DNA from: Roseomonas sp. KE2513
GTDB taxonomy: Bacteria > Pseudomonadota > Alphaproteobacteria > Acetobacterales > Acetobacteraceae
Assembly: GCF_016107305.1 (NCBI RefSeq)
Contig: NZ_RCVR01000030.1
Span: 1-56,914 of the forward strand
Direction of reading: 5' to 3'
Length of the DNA: 56,914 nt
Made by a program: the position numbers and the translations under genes. Positions within the stretch are counted from its first letter, which is position 1. Each line of letters starts with the position of its first letter. Below the pieces are notes generated by a model. The model was not told the DNA's origin, did no database searches, and saw only the letters and a program-made list of their open reading frames with translations. Positions 51,656 through 56,914 of the stretch are shown here, piece after piece.

Positions 51656-53109
51656 TCTACAGGCGGGCGGTTTCAGCAGAACGGACCAGCATCTCGGTGA
51701 ATGCCTCCGCCGGCATCGGCTTGCCGTACATATAGCCCTGAACCTCCTCACACCCTTTCTGGCGCAGCATGTCCGCCTGTATGGCGGTCTCCACTCCTTC
51801 GGCAATGGTGTGCACACCAAGAGCATGGCTCATGCCCACCACCGCACGCACGATGGCCTCGGCGCTGCGATCGTCCCCAAGGTGGCGGACAAAGGAGCGA
51901 TCAATCTTGACCTTGTCGAAGGGAAACTTTTGCAGGTAGCCGAGGCTGGAGTAGCCGGTGCCGAAATCGTCCATCGCGATCTTCACACCCAAGCTCCGCA
52001 GCCGTCGCAGTGTCGCCAGCGTCTCATCGGTGTCGTTCAGCAACACACCTTCGGTGATCTCCACCTCGAGGCGCTCAGGAGCCAAGCCGCTGCTTTCCAG
52101 GGCCGAGACGACAGCCTCGAACAGGCCGGCTTGACGGAACTGAACAGGGGACACGTTGACGGCGATGGTGAGGTGGTCAGGCCAGGTCATCGCTTCCCGG
52201 CAAGCCTCCTGCAGCGCCCAGGTGCCGATGGGCCCGATCAGCCCAGTCTCCTCGGCCACGGAGATAAAGCGATCGGGCGGCATGTTGCCGACGCCTGGCC
52301 TTTCCCACCGCAGGAGCGCCTCAGCCCCCATCACGGCACCGCTCTCAAGGTTCACCTGCGGCTGATAGGCAAGGCGAAAGTCGCCCCGAGCGAGGGCGAC
52401 GCGCAGATCAGCCTCCAGCGCTCGCCGCTCCAGCAGCTTCCGGTTCATCTCGGGCGAGAAGAAGCGGTAACCGCCGCGGCCACCTTCTTTGGCCTGGTAG
52501 AGGGCAAGATCGGCGTCGCGCATCAACTGGGTCAGATCAGCGGACCCACTCTGATCGACCATGGCGATCCCAATGCTGACCCCGACACTTGCCCAATCAC
52601 CGCCCAAGTCGACCGGCGCTTCCAGAGCAGCGATGAGACGACGGGCGAGGGCATCGGCCGCTTCCGGTTGGCGCGCCTTAGGCTGGATGATAGCGAACTC
52701 GTCTCCTCCCAGTCGCGCCAGCGTGTCACTCTCCCGCACAACCGCGGACAGCCGTTTCGCGACCTCCTGGAGCAGGCGGTCACCGGCAGCATGGCCCAGC
52801 GTGTCGTTGACCTCCTTGAAGCGGTCCAGGTCGAGACAAAGAACGGCAAGCGGCTCGGCGTCACGACGCGCAAGCGCCAACGCCTGCCGAAGCCGGTCGG
52901 TGAACAGCCCGCGGTTGGGCAAGCCGGTCAGCAGGTCATGCGCGGCAAGATAGCTGGCTCGCTCCAGTGCCTGGTTCAGTAGCCGGAGCGGAAGCACCCG
53001 CAGGACCGCGAAAATCGCCGTACCTATCCGCCGAGTACCGCCTTTTTTGAGGGGTGATGTTCGCTGACCTTAGTGACGCTCATAAGGGCGACGCAAAGGA
53101 CGGGGCGGG

Positions 53110-53478
53110 ATGGAGATCATCACCGGGGTTGAGCGGCGGCGTCGCTGGCGTGCCGAGGACAAGCTTCGCGTGCTGGCCGAGGCGGCACAGCCTGGAGCGC
53201 GGACGTCGGAGGTGGCGCGGCGACACGACATCAGCCGTGGGCTGCTATGGTACTGGCGGCGTCAGTTGCGCCAGGGTCGGCTGGCGGTGCGTGGCGCGCC
53301 GGAGCCGATGTTTCTTCCGGTACAGGTGAGTGGCCCTGTGCTGCCCGAGCCTGTGGCGCCCGGGATGGCGACGAACCCACAGATCGAGATCGCGCTGCCG
53401 GATGGCACCTGTGTGCGGGTGGGGACTGACGTGGACGCGGCGGCGCTGCGGCGCGTGCTGGGGGTGCTTCGGCGATGA
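53110..53478 (+). CDS. tnpA: IS66 TnpA-type HTH protein
   Basis: 122 residues. HTH of the IS66 TnpA/OrfA type: EIITGVERRRRWRAEDKLRVL, then VARRHDISRGLLWYWRRQLRQG. The C-terminal part ends with IEIALPDGTCVRVGTDVDAAALRRVLGVLR. The stop overlaps the tnpB start (ATGA). Confidence 0.9.
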   Translation: MEIITGVERRRRWRAEDKLRVLAEAAQPGARTSEVARRHDISRGLLWYWRRQLRQGRLAVRGAPEPMFLPVQVSGPVLPEPVAPGMATNPQIEIALPDGTCVRVGTDVDAAALRRVLGVLRR

Positions 53479-53822
53479 TCCCGGTTCCATCGGGTGTTCG
53501 GGTCTGGCTTGCCGTTGGTCACACCGATATGCGCCGTGGCATGAACGGGCTAGCGCTGCAGGTGCAGGAGGCGCTCGGGCGTGACCCGCATGCTGGGGAT
53601 CTCTACGTTTTTCGCGGCAAGCGCGGCGACCTTCTCAAAATCGTCTGGCACGATGGGCTCGGCATGTCGCTCTACGCCAAGCGATTGGAGCGGGGACGCT
53701 TCCTGTGGCCTGCCCCCGCGGATGGCGCGGTCGCCATCTCCTCCTCTCAGCTGGCCTACATGCTGGACGGGATCGACTGGAGGAACCCGCAGCACACCTA
53801 CCGGCCGCAGGTCGCGGGCTGA
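53475..53822 (+). CDS. tnpB: IS66 TnpB-type protein
   Basis: 115 residues. Classic IS66 Orf2: VRVWLAVGHTDMRRGMNGLALQVQEALGRDPHAGDLYVFRGKRGDLLKIVWHDGLGMSLYAKRLERGRFLWP in outline. Coupled to tnpA. Essential for IS66 transposition, mechanism unknown. Confidence 0.92.
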   Translation: MIPVPSGVRVWLAVGHTDMRRGMNGLALQVQEALGRDPHAGDLYVFRGKRGDLLKIVWHDGLGMSLYAKRLERGRFLWPAPADGAVAISSSQLAYMLDGIDWRNPQHTYRPQVAG

Positions 53823-53883
53823 TCCTGTCAGGACAGGGGTGATTGTGCTGGCGGTGGGTTTCGCCGTCTGATTCACTCCCTCC

Positions 53884-55437
53884 ATGACGGCCGCGCCGGA
53901 CCCTGCCGATGATGTCGAGGCGCTCCGCGTGGCCCTTGCCGCGGAGCGCGAGGCGCGCATCGCCGCCGAGGCGATGATCGCGCACCTCAAGCTGGTCATC
54001 GCCAAGCTGCGGCACGACAAGTTCGGCGCCTCCTCCGAGCGCGGCCGCAAGCTCATCGACCAGCTGGAGCTGGAACTCGGCGACCTCGTCGCGACCATGG
54101 CCGAGGAGGCGACCCGGACCGAGGGCCAGGGCGGGGAGCGGCAGCCCGGGGCACCACCGCGCAAGCCGGTCCGGGGCCCTCTGCCCGCCCACCTGCCGCG
54201 CGAGCGGGTGGTGGTGCCCTCGCCCTCTGCCTGCCCCTGCTGCGGGGGCAAGCTGTCCAAGCTGGGTGAGGACGTCACCGAGACCCTGGAGGTGGTGCCT
54301 CGGTCCTGGAAGGTGGTCCAGACCGTGCGCGAGCGGTTCAGCTGCCGGGCCTGCGAGACCATCACCCAGCCGCCCGCGCCGTTCCACCCGATCGCCCGTG
54401 GGCGCGCGGGGCCGAACCTGCTGGCCATGGTGCTGGAGGCCAAGTACGGCCAGCACCTGCCGCTGAACCGCCAGAGCGAGACCTACTCTCAGGAGGGGGT
54501 GGAGCTGAGCGTCTCCACCCTGGCCGACTGGGTCAGCACCGCGGCCGCGGTCCTCTCGCCCCTCCACGCCCTCATCGGGGCCCATGTCCTGGCCGCCGAG
54601 CGCCTGCACGGGGACGACACCACCGTGCCCCTGCTCGCCCGCGGCAAAACGGTCACGGCCCGCCTCTGGACCTATGTCCGCGACGACCGGCCCTTTGCCG
54701 GACCGGCTCCGCCCGCGGCCTTGTTCCATTTCTCCCGCGACCGCACGGCCGAGCACCCCAGGCGCCACCTGGCCTCCTACGCGGGCATCCTGCAGGCGGA
54801 CGCCTATGCTGGGTTCGGCGAGCTCTACCGGCCCGACCGCAAGCCGGGACCGATCACGGAGGCGGCGTGTTGGGCGCATTTCCGCCGGAAGGCCTTCGAG
54901 CTGGCCGAGGTCGCTCGCGCGCCTCTCGCGGCCGAGGCCGTGCGGCGCATCGACCGCGTGTTCGAGGCCGAGCGCGAGGTGAACGGGCGACCGGCCGCGG
55001 AGCGCCTGGCCCATCGCACCGCCGTGGTGGCCCCGCTGGTCGCCGACCTCCATGCCTGGATGCTGGAGACCAGGGGAAGGCTGTCGCGCCACAACGATCT
55101 GGCCAAGGCGCTGGACTACGCCCTCAAGCGCTGGGAGGCGTTCACCGGGTTCCTTGGCGACGGCCGGGTTTGCCTGACCAATAACGCAGCGGAACGCGCC
55201 CTCCGCGGCATCGCCCTCGGCCGAAAGGCTTGGCTGTTCGCTGGCAGTGACCGCGGCGGCGAGCGGGCTGCCGTGATGATCTCGCTCATCACCACGGCGA
55301 AGCTGAACGACATCGACCCGCACGCCTGGCTCGCCGATGTCCTGGCCAGGATTGCCGACCATCCCGTCTCGAGGCTGGATGGGCTGCTGCCCTGGAACTG
55401 GGCCAGGGAGATAGAGCGACGAAAGGCGGCGGCATGA
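53884..55437 (+). CDS. tnpC: IS66 TnpC transposase
   Basis: 517 residues. N-terminal helix with ALAAEREARIAAEAMIAHLKLVIAKLRHDKFG, a zinc-finger-like CPCCGGKLSKLGEDVTE, then the DDE core: AERLHGDDTTVPLLARG (first Asp), LQADAYAGFGELY (second), and a Glu in LTNNAAERALRGIALGRKAWLFAGSDRGGERAA. The C-terminus LADVLARIADHPVSRLDGLLPWNW is typical. Intact. Confidence 0.93.
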   Translation: MTAAPDPADDVEALRVALAAEREARIAAEAMIAHLKLVIAKLRHDKFGASSERGRKLIDQLELELGDLVATMAEEATRTEGQGGERQPGAPPRKPVRGPLPAHLPRERVVVPSPSACPCCGGKLSKLGEDVTETLEVVPRSWKVVQTVRERFSCRACETITQPPAPFHPIARGRAGPNLLAMVLEAKYGQHLPLNRQSETYSQEGVELSVSTLADWVSTAAAVLSPLHALIGAHVLAAERLHGDDTTVPLLARGKTVTARLWTYVRDDRPFAGPAPPAALFHFSRDRTAEHPRRHLASYAGILQADAYAGFGELYRPDRKPGPITEAACWAHFRRKAFELAEVARAPLAAEAVRRIDRVFEAEREVNGRPAAERLAHRTAVVAPLVADLHAWMLETRGRLSRHNDLAKALDYALKRWEAFTGFLGDGRVCLTNNAAERALRGIALGRKAWLFAGSDRGGERAAVMISLITTAKLNDIDPHAWLADVLARIADHPVSRLDGLLPWNWAREIERRKAAA

Positions 55438-56033
55438 CCACCAACAGCATCGCGCGGCTCAAGATCACCCTTGATGAGGTCAAGCCCGCGGTCCTGCGCC
55501 GGGTCGAGGTGCCGCTGACGATCCGGCTCGATCGCCTACACCTTGTGCTCCAGGCCGCCATGGGCTGGACCAACAGCCATCTCTACGAGATCCGTGCCCG
55601 CGATGTGGGCTGGGGCATTCCCGACCCGGACTGGGGCGAAGGCCCCCTCGACGCTCGCAAGGCGCGTCTCCTGGACGTCATCGAGGACACCGGCGCGAAG
55701 ACCCTTCGGTACCTCTACGACTTCGGGGATGGTTGGGAACACACGGTCAAGATCGAGCGCATCACCGATGCCGTGCCCGGTCTGACATACCCGCTCCTCA
55801 TCGACGCCGTGGGGCGCTGCCCGCCCGAGGATGTTGGCGGCCCTTGGGGCTATGCCGAGTTCCTCGAGGCCGTCGCCGATCCGCAGCACGAAAACCATGC
55901 CGAGATGATCGAATGGGCTGGCGGGCCGTCCGATCCCAACACGATCGACATCGACGATCATGCCAAGGCCGTCGCAGCCCTGGCCAAGGCATGGTCGCGC
56001 AAGCCAGCCGTCAAGCGCAAACCTGCAATCTGA
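55434..56033 (+). CDS. pRiA4b ORF-3-like protein, passenger of the IS66-type element
   Basis: 199 residues. Family pattern: LKITLDEVKPAVLRRVEVP, LHLVLQAAMGWTNSHLYEI, TLRYLYDFGDGWEHTVKIE, and GRCPPEDVGGPWGYAEFLEAV, PNTIDIDDHAKAV. The function of this family is unknown. The start overlaps the tnpC stop (ATGA), so it is inside the element and co-expressed with the transposase genes. Confidence 0.85.
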   Translation: MTTNSIARLKITLDEVKPAVLRRVEVPLTIRLDRLHLVLQAAMGWTNSHLYEIRARDVGWGIPDPDWGEGPLDARKARLLDVIEDTGAKTLRYLYDFGDGWEHTVKIERITDAVPGLTYPLLIDAVGRCPPEDVGGPWGYAEFLEAVADPQHENHAEMIEWAGGPSDPNTIDIDDHAKAVAALAKAWSRKPAVKRKPAI

Positions 56034-56623
56034 CCCGCGGCCCTCGGCGGATGGGTACAAATCGCCCCACCCAGGCAGACGGATGCGCAAGCGACCAGCA
56101 GCATCGTGAGCAGCGCATCCCGCATCGAGCGTGCGGCTTCCGCCTCCCCGAGCTTTTGCCCCCCCTCGTTGATAGGCTCCCGGTGGCTGAGCACAGGCCA
56201 GGCCAGTTCCTTCCCGGGAACAGACTCGATCACCAGGCGGCCTTGCTCGTTGAAAACGCGTCGCCGCTCGACGGATGCCCTCCCCTCCGCCGGGGCTGAA
56301 ATCCTCAGCCCTTCAAACTCCCAGAGCGCCGGGTTGACTCGCGATAACTCCGCGACCTCGGCCGCGTGCAACGTGGCGCTCGCTTCGAGCGCGCCGCGCA
56401 GGCGGAAGTGGGCGGCCGATAGGTAGGTCACCGGAAGGGCAGCGGCGATCAACAGCGCCGCAAAACCTGTCAGCACGGTGACCGTGCGCGTTACGGTGCG
56501 GCTTGGCGCTCCTATCTTCGCAGTGCTGGAGGGAATGGGTGGACGTTTGCTGACCCAGCCTCGAGCCGCTCGGGCGAGGATATAGGTCACCGGCCTGAGG
56601 CGCTGGATCGTGCTGTCCGACAT

Positions 56624-56914
56624 TCGCCTGAGACTACCGAGGCGCTGGCAAACAATGTGTTAACAAGAACCGCCAAATACTCCCCTGGAGATCGCTCATT
56701 TTTCAGCTTGCGGCGCCAAGTGGGCGGGATCGACGAAACCGTCGTTCGGAGATGTTTCTCTCGTGGGCAAAGTTTCAGCATGGGACGGACCGCTTGCAGT
56801 GTACAACTCTAGCCGGGCGGACTTGCCCGCGGCTGACCCAGGCACGACGGGCGGTTGGCTACCTGGCGGGTCGCCCTCGCGCCAAGCTCCGCTGGGTCCT
56901 TCCCTTGTTTCTAA
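56624..56914. other. Right-edge sequence without a supported gene
   Basis: 291 nt upstream of the GGDEF-EAL gene. Likely holds its promoter. No gene, RNA or repeat that I can support. Confidence 0.5.

Larger units (their letters stand above)
53020..56058 (+). mobile_element. IS66-type insertion sequence with a pRiA4b-type passenger
   Basis: 3039 bp. Inverted ends GTACCTATCCGCCGAG and GTACCCATCCGCCGAG (complement at right). The 8-bp target AAATCGCC is duplicated at 53012-53019 and 56059-56066, the duplication size typical of IS66. Contains tnpA, tnpB, tnpC and a passenger gene. Confidence 0.92.
51657..56623 (-). pseudogene. GGDEF-EAL cyclic-di-GMP protein, interrupted by an IS66-type element
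   Basis: Two parts on the - strand. The N-terminal part (56067-56623) has a membrane helix (VTVLTGFAALLIAAALPVTYLS), a periplasmic sensor part (VNPALWEFEGLRIS, VERRRVFNEQGRLV) and a second helix (LLTMLLVACASVCLG). The C-terminal part (51657-53011) has GGDEF (RLGGDEFAI) and EAL (AEALLRW, with DDFGTGYSSLGYL and the EVEITEG/TIAEGVET Glu residues), so both catalytic motifs look complete. Excising the IS66 with one AAATCGCC restores the frame (GGAI-FAVLRVLPLRLLNQAL), about 635 residues. The C-terminal half may still start at 52997. Confidence 0.85.

Overview
The window is GC-rich, dense with coding sequence, and looks like a large plasmid or chromid of an alphaproteobacterium. Acetobacteraceae such as Roseomonas is my best guess, from gene content and codon use only. 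The signs of a replicon or island rather than core chromosome are a segregation-type gene pair (a kleisin scpA plus a tyrosine recombinase), an extra rpoD-like sigma gene and many insertion sequences.

Region 1 (about 0-31 kb) is a near-complete Dot/Icm-type (type IVB) secretion system related to the IncI tra/trb systems. The leftward block runs icmL-icmK-icmE-icmG-icmC-icmD-icmJ-icmB, two interrupted pieces of an unknown gene, dotD-dotC-dotB-icmT-icmS, a lytic transglycosylase, a small unknown gene, a stand-alone copy of the all-alpha domain of the coupling protein, icmP, a one-TM protein, icmO and two winged-helix genes. A rightward block carries a TcpQ-like gene, icmW, two secreted proteins, a proline-rich soluble protein, dotA, a coiled-coil protein and a lipoprotein. 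An icmV-like gene and a DsbC-like gene face it. Two DNA-binding regulators (multi-HTH and Xre) sit between the blocks. The adaptor pair IcmS/IcmW is present and no relaxase or oriT is visible, so the system may deliver proteins, or its DNA-processing genes lie outside the window. Ten copies of a short motif (core CGTTCGCG[C/T]C) lie 38-47 nt upstream of start codons, always in the direction of the downstream gene and only in this cluster. This looks like a dedicated regulatory element.

Region 2 (31-37 kb) has somewhat lower GC. It holds a FIST sensor gene coupled to a coiled-coil/GAF-like gene, a lipoprotein, a secreted protein and several unknown genes. Region 3 (37-42 kb) has a frameshifted scpA, a frameshifted upstream gene, a tyrosine recombinase, an AT-rich intergenic stretch and a superfamily 2 helicase.

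Region 4 (42-56.9 kb) is an IS graveyard: an IS1182-type element with CTAG at both ends; an IS3-type element inside the rpoD-like gene (target duplication CCAC); an ISNCY-type element and a second, dead copy of it; another IS3-type element (duplication GTTC); remnants of a ycjX-ycjF pair; an IS5-type fragment; and an IS66-type element carrying a pRiA4b ORF-3-like gene, inserted in a GGDEF-EAL gene (duplication AAATCGCC). For the IS3 element in rpoD and the IS66 element, removing the element and one copy of the duplication restores the reading frame.
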